A stretch of 64,000 nt of DNA from Massariosphaeria phaeospora (lineage: Eukaryota; Ascomycota; Dothideomycetes; Pleosporales): NCBI GenBank assembly GCA_011032825.1, contig JAADJZ010000016.1:806001-870000 (forward strand), written 5' to 3'. Each line of letters opens with the position of its first letter. The first letter of the stretch is position 1. The notes under the pieces were generated by a model, which saw only the letters and a program-made list of their open reading frames with translations, was not told where the DNA came from and ran no database searches. A program made the translations under genes and the position numbers. Below, in pieces: positions 24,640 through 35,960 of this stretch.

Positions 24640-25490
24640 CCGTCAAACAACGGTTCCTCACTAGGGATAACTTCCGGTCTTTCGATTGCTCCAAGACCCA
24701 GGGACATGCCCAGACACTACAAAATCTACTTGATGCAATGAAGCCCATGTTATACAAAGACATGTGCAATCTAGAAAGACCAGGAGCAGAGAAGACGGAC
24801 CTCATCAAAGGCAGCGGCATTCTGGAGAATTGCTTATGCATATGAATACTGGATTGCACACCTCCTGGACTGCGTGGATGATCATCCATCTTTCATTTCT
24901 GACCATGGTAAGATACACATGTTTCTCGAAGACCATCTCCTTCACTGGCTAGAAGCAATGAGTCTACTCCAAAAGCTTCCTGAGGCTGTGGCAGCGCTAC
25001 ACCAGCGGCACGGCAAACTTAGCGTGAGTATATGTAACAGAAAGACATATTCGCCACTGACAGATACAGGATCTGGGAGCCCAGTACTGTCGAAGTTAGT
25101 ATACGATGCGTTAAGGATCGTAATGTGGAGTCGATCCGGGATTCGGGAAGCACCGTTACAGATCTATAATTCCGCCCTTGTCTTCGCTCCCGAAAACAGT
25201 GTTGTGAAAACGGTTTTTACCTCTCAAGTTCCAGAGTAGGCAGAAGTTCGATCCAATGTCGATGCCGCTTGGGGACCGCTCCTACAAACACTGGAAAAGG
25301 TTTAAGACCGAAGGCACATCACAGTGGCCAAATACTCGTACAGTTGCGTTTCTAGATGATGCGGAACAAGTTGCATCCGTATGCTCGGATCAGTCAGTTA
25401 GCGTATGGGACGTGAAGAGCGGCAAAGTACTCAGGACACTCCGAGGCCACACTAGCGTGGTGACCAGCATAGCAATCTCGTCATTTGGGG
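24640..25490 (+). pseudogene. Relic of a NACHT-WD40 (HET-E/HNWD-like) STAND gene
   Basis: Fragments in shifting frames follow the order of a NACHT-WD40 protein: KTQGHAQTLQNLL and YKDMCNLERPGA (about 24690-24800); YAYEYWIAHLLDC (24835-24880); DHGKIHMFLEDHLLHWLEAM then LLQKLPEAVAALHQ (24900-25020); VYDALRIVMWSRSGI, SALVFAPENSVVKTVF (25095-25225); and a WD40 unit with VASVCSDQSVSVWDVKSGKV and LRGHTSVVTSIAIS (25375-25490). At least one frame change near 24840 and stops between blocks break it, and the WD40 array stops after about one repeat where the tail of the antisense ankyrin gene begins. The NACHT domain itself is missing. A truncated relic, not a gene. Confidence 0.72.
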
Positions 25491-28063
25491 ATATGGCGAC
25501 GGGCTCCAGGATCATCATCACCATCGTCAACTCGCATTGCCGAGACCTCGTCTCTCAATTCACGGACACGGTCATTTTCCTTTGCGAAATCGAAAGAAGG
25601 CGAGCGACTGTGCGATTGAGACGGAGATCCGGCCTCTGTAGTCTCCTCCTGCGAAAGCTGCTCCCGAACAATCTGCAGGAACAACTTGAAGGCGTTACAC
25701 AACGTCTCGTCCGCATCGTGACGGTTAGTCAGCAGCGCTATAAATTCGCCAGTAGAGTACGTCAGGTCGTATTTCAACCTCAAATGATCCATATTGCTCA
25801 GTATCTTGATGGTGTCAAGGTCCGCGTACTGGGCGGCAAGGCCCAGAAGATTGGGGCCTGTGAGACGAGGACAAACGTTGTAATCCTTCCAAGGTTTCAG
25901 AAGCAGCTCCAGAACGTCGTGACTGTTGTTCATGATTGCAGTGGTCAAGGGAGTATGATTGGTTATGGTCACCGCGTTGATGTCGGCATCGATCAGTATC
26001 TGCGCAAAAGCTAGGTTGTTCGTCCGAGCCGCGTGTATTAGAAAAGTGCGGCCATCCACTCCGCATGCATCGACCTTGGCATGGAAATCAATGAGCGTCT
26101 TGATCAGAACTGGGTCGGAGGCGTTGCGGGCTGCGCAGTTGAGGGGGCTGACGAACCTACAACCGCCTGGGATCTCCACATCCGCATAGGATCCTGCCTC
26201 GAGAAGGATCCGCGTGCACCCTGTATGGTTCCGATCTGCCGAGTAAGCGACTGGACCAGACCAATATACGTCGATGATATTTGGGTCGGCGTCGAAGTTC
26301 AGAAGAGCAATGCAAGCAACCGCATCGCCACGTGCAGCAGCCCACAAGAGTGGGGTTCGACCCATGGCATCCGGAGCGTTGACTGATTCCGGGTGCTTGC
26401 GGAGCTCTTCGGCAAGATCTGCTCCGTCCTGGCCAGTAGCGATTTTATGGACTCGTAGAAAGTTTTGGTCGTCAATCCAGTCACTGTCCCTGGTCATGCA
26501 TCGTAGAGCAGTAATATCATCTTCCGGCATCCCACCCTGCAGGATGATATCGCTTGCCTTGTTGCGAGGACAGTCGTCGCTCAAAGCTTTCGGTCTAAGG
26601 TTGTGCTGTTAGCGTACAAAGACAAGAGTAAAAGGGCGCCTACCGATAATCGGGGTCCGCACCATTGTCCACGAGAAATTGGCAAGTCTTTTAATGTTTA
26701 CTATACACAGCCCACTAGAAATACGTTAGCTGAGGCTATCCAATATAGTTTCCAGCCAAGCCTAATGGGTCAAGACAAGGAGGTTAACGTACGCGTAAAA
26801 GTGAGTAGCCTCTGGTTTCATTGACGTCTACTGGCGATGCATAGCCGTTTGTGAAGAGGCTCTTCAAGCCATCTATGTTACCTGTCATCGCAAATGTAAC
26901 GGCCTCAGCCCCGTCTGGGACTCGACGGAGTGTGTTAAATTGCCATGCCGGACCCAGGTTAGCCTGGTAAGTTGCTTGGAACCGAATGATCTGGTTCCAA
27001 AACACTCCTGCCAGGAACCAATACTCAGCCTGGATTTGTGGTCGCTGAGACTTGCGACAATTGGCATCGTCACGGTTGGCACTCAGCACTGGGATGCCTG
27101 CGTAGCCGACGAACAGTTGTCCGAAAATCCGGTCTAAAGCGGAGGGGGTCTGGTTTCGCTCTTGGGCATGACAGGCGCAGACACAGCCTGGGCGACAATG
27201 TCTACGAGCAGCCACGTGAAGATTCACACCCTGTAAGACCCTCCCTGAAGATTGGGACGAAGATTGGGGCGAAGGCCAACCCGGAGCCTTGCGCGAGGGT
27301 GGCCCAGGTAGGGTAACGCGATCCTGGGCATACCGCTCTTGCTGTGTCGACCCTTTGCTTTTGACTTGGTGAACACGCTGTAGGCGACGTTGCCGCTGCT
27401 CGATGAACTCGATGCTCTTGCAGATTACCAGGTCCTGCTGGTGCTGAACAAGCGCTTTGCCAGGCTCAGCGGAGGTGCTAGACCGTGACGTGGTGGAGAT
27501 TCCAGTCAGCTCCAAGTGCATGTGTTGCTCGAATCGTCTTATGTATGTGTCAGTAGGGGCGGTGAACAAGGTAGCGTCATGTGTGGCGGATACTCACGTG
27601 TTCCCGGCACCAAGAATGCGGTTGAATTCTGACTTGCTTTGGACGAGGGCCTTTTGCAGTTGACTGAGGCGGGGCAGCTCCTTTCGACTGGCACGATTGA
27701 GGGCGTTGGGCGAGATGATGCCCGCCTGCTAAAGGTGAGTGACAATTGTGTGCAGCTGTGTCAAATATCAGCAGCCGTACCCGTAGCGTCCAGGGTGATC
27801 ATGACCTTAGCGCGTGGGGCCTCCTCGGTTAGCAACCCCTCCACGCCCTCGTGCCAACTACTTTCATCGTCACCATCGATCTTAGGCACCAGCCAGCGAG
27901 CCGTCTCGTGTAACAGAACCTTCAAATCGTTGACCTCATTATGAAGCGTATGCAAACGTGGGGGCAGCTCGCCAACTATTCCCAGCAGTTCTTTGAGGTT
28001 GTTGCTTGTCTGGCTGGCCGTGGCCTCAGCTGACATGACGCGTTCGGCCATGCGTTCGGCCAT
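25481..28063 (-). pseudogene. Ankyrin-repeat protein gene interrupted by an in-frame stop
   Basis: Minus-strand multi-exon locus. The N-terminal helical part starts at ATG 28063 (MAERMAERV) and includes VNDLKVLLHETARWLVPKID. A middle exon ends with SEFNRILGAGNT. The 26793-27560 exon has CRPGCVCACH, FGQLFVGYAGIPVLS, YWFLAGVFW, FNTLRRVPDGAEAVTFAMTG and NIDGLKSLF, ending TRGYSLLR, a layout I know from fungal ankyrin proteins. The next exon reads WAVYSKH, then TAA (26691-26693), then KTCQFLVDNGADPDYR, so the stop splits a good ankyrin half-repeat. The 25481-26600 exon remains open with repeats such as GRTPLLWAAARGDAVACIALL and DGRTFLIHAARTNN. The phase of the junction near 27720-27795 does not resolve, which may be a second lesion. 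I infer a pseudogene; recent or polymorphic loss is possible because the long 3' exon is intact. Confidence 0.7.
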
Positions 28064-28669
28064 TCTAATATTACCCACGTGGGCAGGTAAGTGCAAATGA
28101 TAGTGCGTACGAAAGAGCAGCGTGTAAGTTGCGGGCGTGCAAAAGCGTGCGAGGCGCAGCAAGGTTAAATCTGTAAGACCGGACGCCGACAACTGACAAC
28201 AAACGACGGGTGCGATACGAGGGCAGAGCAAAAGAATGCGGCGCCTGTATGCAAGGGGTTGAGAGAGATCAATAGGGGGGGTCCCACTTCCTCTCGCTTC
28301 TCACAATCCGCACACGCTAAGTGGTCAATCTACCTCCTGCAGACTACATTCTGCCTCTATACACGCTCAGGACGCTCGCGTTGTTTACATTCTCACAGGC
28401 CCTCCACAACGCTCACAGACCTCCAGAGGGTCTCTCTCAGCCTTACCCACCGCTCTACAGAGGCTTGAGGGCAATTGACGGATTGGCTACAGCCCCCGGC
28501 CCACCCCCTGCCAGGTGGCTGCACCATGAAGCCGAGCTGGGGGACGACTGTACCACCTTGTGTTACCTCCTACGTGCCACGCAAGGATGGTCGTTGAGCT
28601 GGTGGATGGCGTGAGTGTATGCAGTTATCCTAGGCTAACCATTCACACTATCAAACTACCATCTTCAAT
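28064..28669. other. Divergent region between two ankyrin loci
   Basis: About 600 bp of shared upstream sequence between the ankyrin locus (minus) and the Gde1-like locus (plus). No gene or repeat recognised. Confidence 0.45.
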
Positions 28670-31600
28670 ATGAAGTTTGCGAGGCGCCTATATTCGTTTC
28701 AGACGCCGTCGTGGGAGCAGGAGTATATCGACTATGAGTTTCTCAAGGGGCAGCTCAAGTCCCGTCTCGCTGAGCAAGAAGACGCACAATCAAGTAAGGC
28801 TGTCGTTGTTTGATCTGCTTTCCATCACCTCATACTGACCGTTCGTAGCCATTTCGGCAATTTTGCAGCGGAGTGAAGAGAACGTAGATACTTTTCTTCG
28901 ACAACAACATGTCATAGTTGTCAACTCCACCACTGACTTGGTGGACAAGTTCGCCTCGTCAGTCCCTTCGTTTGACGCTCGACAGTTGGCACGTTGTGCC
29001 GACGAACTTTCCAGGTTCATCGTGCGGCTAGATCTGTTCGCGAAGATCAACCAGGATATCGTTTGTCGACTTATGGCCAGGCTGACAACAGGACACGGTG
29101 GGAGCGAGGCTACTCCCAAGACGAGTGGTACAGATTCTGCTCGACTTTTGTACACGCGGCCATGGCTACTAAGCCTGGTACAGCTCAACGACATCCTCAA
29201 GAAACTCGGACAAATCACTGCTACCGACGGAGGCTTTTACGAGAGCGACGTCGCTATGGAGAGACTTCAAGCTGACTCGATTGGCCGAGTATCACTACAT
29301 TACGCAGCTGCTTATGGACGTACAGATATTAGTAAACGTATCTTGCAACGCCTAGGCTACACTATATGTCTGCAACCCGATGCCTTCGGCGATACCCCAC
29401 TGCTTCTCGCGGTACTTTCGGGACATGCATCGATTGTTCAGCTGTTTTTGTCCAGCTTCCCACAGAACGAACCCCATTCTCTCACGAACCTCAGCAATAA
29501 ATATATCCATTTGCTGGCGTTGGCAATTGAGAGCGGTCATACAGAGGTGGCCGAGACACTCATAGCGGCGAAGCTAGGACTGAACGTTTTGGGTGATAGA
29601 GGACAAGGCCCATTATACAGGGCTGCTCGGCGTGGTTATGGCAACCTCGTGAAGCTTCTGCTGGAAGCTTCGGTAGATGGCGACGCAGCAGATGTCGGTA
29701 ACCAGTGGACACCGCTGATCGTTGCATCTGTGTATGGACATACGGGTCCGGTAGAACAGTTGAAAGCGTACGAAGTCGATGTCAATCGTCTCGATCGTCG
29801 AGGCTGGTCTGCAGTTGACCATGCAGCATACAGAGGCTATCCTAAAGTTGTGGAGGTGTTACAACCTACAGGATCCCGTATCGCAAAACCATCGGGAACT
29901 GATGGCTCACGACAATCAGCTAACGAAACACCGCCCACTATTACTCATGACACTAGTGCTCACGATTCCGCAAACAATGTCGACACAGGGATGAGCAAGC
30001 TGTTTGTGAATCTTGGCTCCTTGAATCTTCACTGGAAACACAAAGCACTCGATGTGCAACCTTACATTGACGGGCTCTCACCGCAGGTCCTTCCCGAGAG
30101 CGACATAGTGCTGGAAGTCCGTGCTTCGGGCTGCAAGGAAGAATACAGCGTTCAGTTGCCTATCATAGATGATCTCAGCGATTCACCGTGGTTATTTCCA
30201 CTGCGACTCCAGATACAGTGAGGCTTGCCCAGAACAAATACCCCAACGCCTTGGTCTGTTCAGGTCTTGTCATGCTGAAGAGCTTGAAGCAAGGACTTGG
30301 AGAAGGACGCGACACAGTTGGGAGAGATCGAACCATCCCACTTGTCAATGAGACTGGAACTTACGCTGGCGAATTGGTGTTCAGCTTTCTGATCTCGCAC
30401 CCGTTTCGGTCAGACTCAAAGGTCCTTGGCCAGCAAAAGATGCAGAGTCTGAGTTCGACGTGCGTTGGTGGACACCGAGGTATGTTATTGATCACTGTGG
30501 AGGCTCTTGTTTATGATTGGACTCTACTGAACGTACCTTGTAGGCACCGGGCAGAATACCAAGAATCACGAGCATATACAAATCGGGGAAAACACTCTCG
30601 AGGTGGGTCTTGTTACTTGCACCTTCCTACGGTGATATTTCTGACACGACTAGGCTTTTGAAACGGCAACGAAGCTAGGAACTGCTTTTATCGAGGTATG
30701 TTAGCCGTCTCCAACGATAGCTTCTACCAACACTTCTAGTTTGGTTCGTGCTCCCATCTTTTACAACCAGACAATGTCTAATTTCGGGCAGACGTGCAAG
30801 TAACGAAAGATCTTGTACCAGTAGTCTATCATGACTTCCTGGTTAGTGAGACGGGCACAGATTCCGCCATATACAGTCTGTCGTCTTCCCAGATGAGTTA
30901 AGTCGTCTACTCTGCAGACTCTTGCTCATCAGATTAGTTCATGGAATTGAGTAAACAACAATCTGCAAGGCCTCAAGATGCTGATCCTCCGCGTCTACCA
31001 TGGGATGAACGCGCACGACCTCGTACCCAAGATCGTCGACGCACTCGACCCCTTCATGCGCCACGGGACAGTGGTACCCAATGTCTTTTCGAACGCATGA
31101 AGCACACATTCGAATACAAGATGACGGGCATGAAAGGGAACACTCGCTCCAACAGCGTTCACGAGCCGTTCATGACCCTTCGACAATTACTAGACACCTT
31201 GCCCGAATCGACACATCTCGACATCGAGCTGAGTGAGTGAATCTAGCCCACATATTGCACTGTTAAATTGACCATGCCTCTTTAGAATACCCAATGCTTT
31301 TCGAGACGGATGACTGGGAGATGGATCCGTACGCCATGGAGCTGAATCTCTTCACCGATTCGATCCTACAGGTTCTGTTCACGTATGGCGGTAATAGGAG
31401 CATGTTCCTGAGCACCTTCAGTCCCGAACTATGCATCCTGCTCGTCAGAAAGCAGAAAACATATCCCGTGCTCTTCCTCAACGACTCCAACAACTATCCG
31501 ACAGGAGATCCGCGCGCACTTAGCTTACAAAGCGCCGTTCATTTTGCTCGTGCTTGGAAACTTCAGGGCATCATCATGGCATCGGAGCCTTTCATTGCGT

Positions 31601-31811
31601 CACCAAAGCTCGTCAAGTTTGTGCAGGGGCAGAAATTGTTCTGTGCCTCGTACGGTGGGTTGAACGATGATCCTGAGTGCGCTAAGGTAAGTGACCTCGT
31701 TCAGCATGTAACACCCTACTGAACACCCAATAGATACAAGCAGATGCTGGTATCGATGCCATTATCGTGAACAAGGTAAAACTGATCACGAAGACACTTC
31801 AAGAACGATGA
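28670..31811 (+). pseudogene. GDE1: Gde1-like SPX-ankyrin-glycerophosphodiesterase gene with disabling lesions
   Basis: It starts MKFARRL with YIDYEFLKGQLK, an SPX opening. Ankyrin repeats run at about 29270-29850 (GRVSLHYAAAYGRTD, GDTPLLLAVLSGHAS, QWTPLIVASVYGHT). Then come a C2-like linker and a GDPD domain: GHR, TGQNTKNH, GENTLEAFETATKLGTAFIE, FDVQVTKDLVPVVYHDF, ELKYPMLFE and, at the end, GIDAIIVNKVKL. In fungi this architecture is Gde1/Pho81-type; Gde1 hydrolyses glycerophosphocholine in the cytosol. Lesions: one base is missing in the frame near 30192-30200 (WLF then STATPDTVRLAQ needs a shift), and the intron at 30893-30937 has donor ATGAGT instead of GTGAGT. A 4-nt exon (30740-30743) is required between two introns. 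The GDPD residues otherwise look conserved, so the loss is probably recent. A sequencing error at the frameshift cannot be excluded. Confidence 0.75.
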
Positions 31812-31912
31812 TCGAGATAAACACAGAAACGGTTAGAGATGCGGCATGCCTTTTGTCTTGGCTAGAAACCCCTACCAGTTGTTTCCTTAACTCATGAAGT
31901 ACTCTTCTGCGC

Positions 31913-32222
31913 GAAACTCCGTGTAGCAGGGGCTGGCAGACAGAGAGAGTGTGTATTGTCCCCTGACTGCCCCACAAAGCATCTATTGGCTAGGTAGCCT
32001 GGACCGAAGCCGGTCCGCCCAGGTGTCAGCCGGGCCGCCTGGTGTATTGCCAGGCCGCTCGCTTACACGCCGGGTATAGATTCTTCCACTTACATAGGCA
32101 GCGGGCTGATCTATCTCTAGGCGGACCAGCTTCGGTCCGGGCTACCCAGCCAATAGATGCTTTGTGGGGCAGTCAGGGGGCAATAAACGCTCTCTCTTCC
32201 CTTCTAAACAGCGTTTCGTCTA
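31913..32222. repeat. Foldback (MITE-like) element with long terminal inverted repeats
   Basis: Left arm 31961-32019 and right arm 32120-32178 are near-perfect inverted repeats (about 4 differences in 56-59 bp; both contain TGACTGCCCCACAAAGCATC read inward). Weaker pairing extends outward to about 31913 and 32222 (AGAGAGAG, then TATTG, then CCCTGACTG). The 100-bp centre is rich in CCGCC and CCAGG. No ORF. It lies about 100 bp past the Gde1-like locus. I could not fix a target-site duplication. Confidence 0.78.
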
Positions 32223-32665
32223 CGGGTGTATCTGTTAGGTCGCGGAATCTATGGACCCATTCATGTTTCTACACGGTGCTTTTTCCCGAATTCCGGGAGT
32301 CGACGGGCCGAGCAACCAAAGACCAAAGACCACGTCCCGAAATCGAGACTAGAGACTTTCTGACTGTATAGAGACGGTAGGCAGCAAAAGGTGGATCTGA
32401 TCGGTCAAGGATCTCGGTTGTGATATTGGTCTCTAAGCCTATCAATCACTTTCCACCAGAACCTTGTCAATCTTCACCATACAGTCCAACTCTCAGAACC
32501 AAACTCCAGGAACAGGATGTGATTCAGTTGTGTTAGCCTTGGACTAACTAACATGAAACGACTTTGTTTTTGCAGCGTGTGGGTAGACGGGATCGCCCGC
32601 TACGTACCATGGGGTGACCCTTTGCAAGCATGCTCGGTACACCGTGCACAGTTGAAGACGTAGGG

Positions 32666-32799
32666 TACAAGGGGGGTGCATGAAGAGGTGAGTGAGCCGC
32701 AGCGCACCGACAAGATTTGTGTGGAAAACTAGAAATCTGTCGATGCGTGTGGAGGGTTCGCTGGGCCCACTACTCACCTCTTCATGCAACCCCCTTGTA
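32666..32799. repeat. Second, smaller inverted-repeat hairpin
   Basis: Arms 32666-32698 and 32763-32799 pair: TACAAGGGGGGTGCATGAAG on the left against the complement of the right arm, with about one mismatch over the first 28 bp. Inner flanks (GCGCACCGACAAGATTT and AAATCTGTCGATGCGTG) also pair, so nearly the whole 134 bp can fold. The sequence differs from the element at 31.9 kb. Between the two elements and up to 33307 I see no gene. Confidence 0.72.
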
Positions 32800-33307
32800 G
32801 AGCAGACTACTCGCGAAGATCAAGTCTTTGCCAAGTGTAAATCTGTGGTACGGTTCGGGCGCAGACTGCGTAATGCACGTTGTTTGGGCGCGGCCTAATC
32901 AAATGTGGCGAGATTACAGGGTTTGGTTCGCACGGGGCAGTTTCTTTATGAAGTATCACGTTCTCTAGTGCGGTAATGTTCGCGCGTGCTGCACCGTTTC
33001 AATTCATAGATGTAATCTTAGGAAAAACAGAAGTCTAACAACTTGCAGGGAGGCTATTTGGTGCTAACGTTTTTAGGGTTTCAGTCTGTTGATCAGACTA
33101 ACTAATAGTAAGCCTGGACCTGGAACTGTGGCCGGAAGTACTCCGTATCGCAGCTCAGCGCAGCTTACTACTTGGTTTCAGGTCTGGGGGTACCCATCGT
33201 ATCGTATCGGAGAATTACCTCCCTGGACCCGACCCCCAAAGTCTGAAGCGCATCATCATCATCATCATGTCTAAGCCTTACGCATACCCAGACTCCGGAA
33301 ATCCGAG

Positions 33308-34596
33308 ATGAAATTCAACAACGGATCGGATATAACACATATATGCCCACCGTCCCCACCACATCCACACACTGCCCCCCAACTTCTCTCCCTCCCATCC
33401 AGCATGCTCCCCTCCCCCACCACCCTCACCCTCGTCCTCTCCCAGGCCATCAGCCTCGCAACCCACAGCTGGGAATACGGGACCGCCGCGCAAGCCCTGC
33501 TCGAATGGGACACGCCCTCGCACTCCATCTGGAACGCGCCTTTTCCGCACGGCAACGGCAAACTCCCGACATTAGATGTAGACGATGTGTCGGCGTTGAA
33601 GTATGCGCGGCCGTTTATACGCACGGATAGGGAGACGCTGGTGGATGGCGATGGTGCGTTCGATGCGATTTTCTCTCTGTTGTTCTTGCTGGGTTCCCCG
33701 GGTCTGTCGAGGATGTGGCATGTGGGCGTAGAGAGTGAGAGTATGTGCTGTGCTGATGGCCAACTACAGGCGCAGCCGGCGACCCCGCCGCCCTGGGAAT
33801 CCCCGCCCTACTCATCGGCCAATCCACCCCTCCCTACCTCGCCGCAGCCCTCCGCCAGCAAACCCACCTCCTGACCGTCGTCCCGCGCGCACCCAACGGC
33901 GCCATCTCGCACCGCGAGACGTCCGTGTCCCTCTGGGCCGACTTCATCTACATGGTGCCGCCCTTCCTCGCCTACTCTGGGGTCGCGTCCTCGGACCTGG
34001 GCCTGCTGAAAGAAGCCGCGCAGCAGTGCGCGCACTACGCCGACGTGCTGGGCACGCCGCCGGGCCCGTGGCTGCACATTGTGCCGGGGGAGGGCGCCGC
34101 GGACCAGACGAAGGACCTGCAGCTATGGAGCACGGGGAACGGGTGGGCGGCTGCGGGGATGGCGCGCGTGCTTGCTACGGCGCGGAAGTCGGGGTTTGAT
34201 GCGCAGACGAAAGGGGAGCAGGCGATGCTGTCTGAGGCGATCAAGGAAATTGTCGATGGTACTATCAGGCTTGACGACGACGGCTCGGTGCTGCTGCGGA
34301 ACTATGTGAACGATACGACGTGGTTTGGCGAGGTATCGGGCACGGCACTGATTGCGGCGACGGTGTTGCGCATGGCGGTGCTGATGCCAGACATGTTTGG
34401 GGCCGAGTATACGGAGTGGGCGGTCAGGAAGAAGGATGTGGTGGATGGCAGGATCGATGGGAAGACTGGGATTGTTGCGCCTGCTGTTAACCCGCTGAAC
34501 TGGAAGGACCGGACGCCGTTTACGAGTGGGTCGCCAGAGGGACAGGCGTTTGTGATTCTACTGCATGCTGCGTATCGGGATTGGAAAGCGGAGTAG
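33308..34596 (+). CDS. GH88/GH105-like six-hairpin glycoside hydrolase
   Basis: Two exons (33308-33653 and 33770-34596), 390 aa; an in-frame ATG at 33404 would give 358 aa. The intron is GTGCGT...CTACAG and the frame is kept (VDGDG to AAGDPAALG). Marks of the fungal unsaturated-glucuronyl/rhamnogalacturonyl hydrolase group: ISHRETSVSLWADFIYMVPP (an Asp in this position is the usual acid catalyst), GPWLHIV, LQLWSTGNGWAAAGMARVLA, WFGEVSGTALIA, and near the end TSGSPEGQAFVILLHAAYRDW. No signal peptide, so probably intracellular. Expected action: hydration-type cleavage of unsaturated uronyl groups from pectin-derived oligosaccharides (family knowledge). The N-terminal 30 residues are low-complexity, favouring the shorter start. 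Confidence 0.8.
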
Positions 34597-34666
34597 GCAG
34601 CCATTCATGTAATTGAAATTCATGTAATTGTCGCTTCTCAGTCATAATCAGCTCTTCCATGGACCA

Positions 34667-35960
34667 TCATGGTGCCCGACGCTGCGAAGGCAAAGGCGGA
34701 CTCGCTGCGGGACTCGGTATCGACAGCCGGGGACTCGGGATCGGCGCCGTATGAGGATCCAGTGCAGGACGCAATGTCCGATCGCTCGACAAATTCGATC
34801 CATCACTCTCAATAGCAATTTCCAGCCCTGAATTATCGCGCTGTTCCAAATCCGGCCTCTTCTCTTTCCCAGCCCCTTCCAAATCGCTGCGACTCTTCCT
34901 GTGATTCCATAGTGTCTTCTTCCCAAACCTGTTGTCGCGATCTTCATCTTTCTCTTCCCAGAAGGTCTCCCATCCAGCAAAGATGGGCAGTGCAAGCAGC
35001 AAGATGGGCAAGAACTGACCGAAGCCCCAGGCCGTTTCACTTCCAGTGATATTGACGCTCGAGTTGCCAAGCGCTTGGGTCTCTGTGAGCGTCTGGCCCG
35101 CTATGATTACCCCGTATATTGTATACGCGGGCGCGATGAGCCAGGTTCTTAGAATGGCGCCAAGCCATTTGTATGTCCACTGTCCGTCCTCCAGCTTTTC
35201 TTCTGGGAGGATGTACATGGCTGCGATGACGGTTGCATGACCTCCTATAGCGCCTATGAGAAGAGCTGCCCATTTGCCTCCGAACGCGGCTTTGAGCGGG
35301 GGTCGCTCGCCCTGAAAGAAGCATGCGAGGCTGGACGAGACGTCGAGACCAGCGATGTCGTAGGAATACGAGACGAAGGACGTGTAGCCCAGCATGCCGA
35401 GGTTGGCTAACATGAAGATGATGCGAGGGAGGTTGATCCACCGGTTTTTAACGAAGTAGTCGCGGAGCGTTATGACAGCCAAGAGATGTGTGATGGTCGT
35501 CATGAACGCAAGCTCAGTTATGACGCGGAAGTGATAGATTGAGAGTTCGCAGTGTTGTAGCAAGGCTGTGAACTGTACAGCTAACCCGGTTACAAGCTGG
35601 GTGTCGCTGAAGGCGATGAGGTTTTTGCTCAGGACGTGCGACCAGAAAACTGGCGAGCGCCAATACGGGCCCTGCAGGTCGTGCACATATTCGGTCTTGT
35701 TCTTCGTGAAAACTTTGCGGAAGAGGTTGATGGTTTTCTCGTATCGATCCAAGAACAGCACTGAGAATGCGATGAGGATTGCAATGCAGGTTGTTGATAA
35801 GAAGCCGACAATGACCTATTCCTCGTCAACCAGTGTCACGCACGAAGCAGAGCAGATACCATCTTACCCCGATGCCAGCGATATCTGGATTGGCTAGTAC
35901 CGGTTTTCCTCGTGTCTTACAATCGACGTTGTGCCCTTCGCAGTCGAAAAAGTTCCTCAT
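34667..35960 (-). CDS. Multi-pass membrane protein, unrecognised fungal family
   Basis: Two exons. Exon 1 starts at ATG 35960 and encodes a short Cys-bearing N-terminus (MRNFFDCEGHNVDC) ending GIAG; the intron near 35817-35868 runs from GTAAGA to an AG that joins VIVGFLSTTC. About seven hydrophobic spans follow, among them STTCIAILIAFSVLF, FRVITELAFMTTITHLLAVI, LPRIIFMLANLGMLGYTSF, WAALLIGAIGGHATVIAAMY, TWLIAPAYTIYGVIIAG and FGQFLPILLLALPIFAG. The C-terminal 100 aa are cytosolic, charged and then Pro/Ser-rich. The N-terminal CxxxxxxC fits many fungal orphan membrane proteins. No function assigned. It is convergent with the GH105-like gene, 70 bp apart. Confidence 0.75.

Noticed and set aside
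24640..32800. RIP as the cause of all lesions in the accessory island
   Set aside because: Only the donor change at 30893 is a G-to-A; composition is normal and the frameshift is not explained by RIP.
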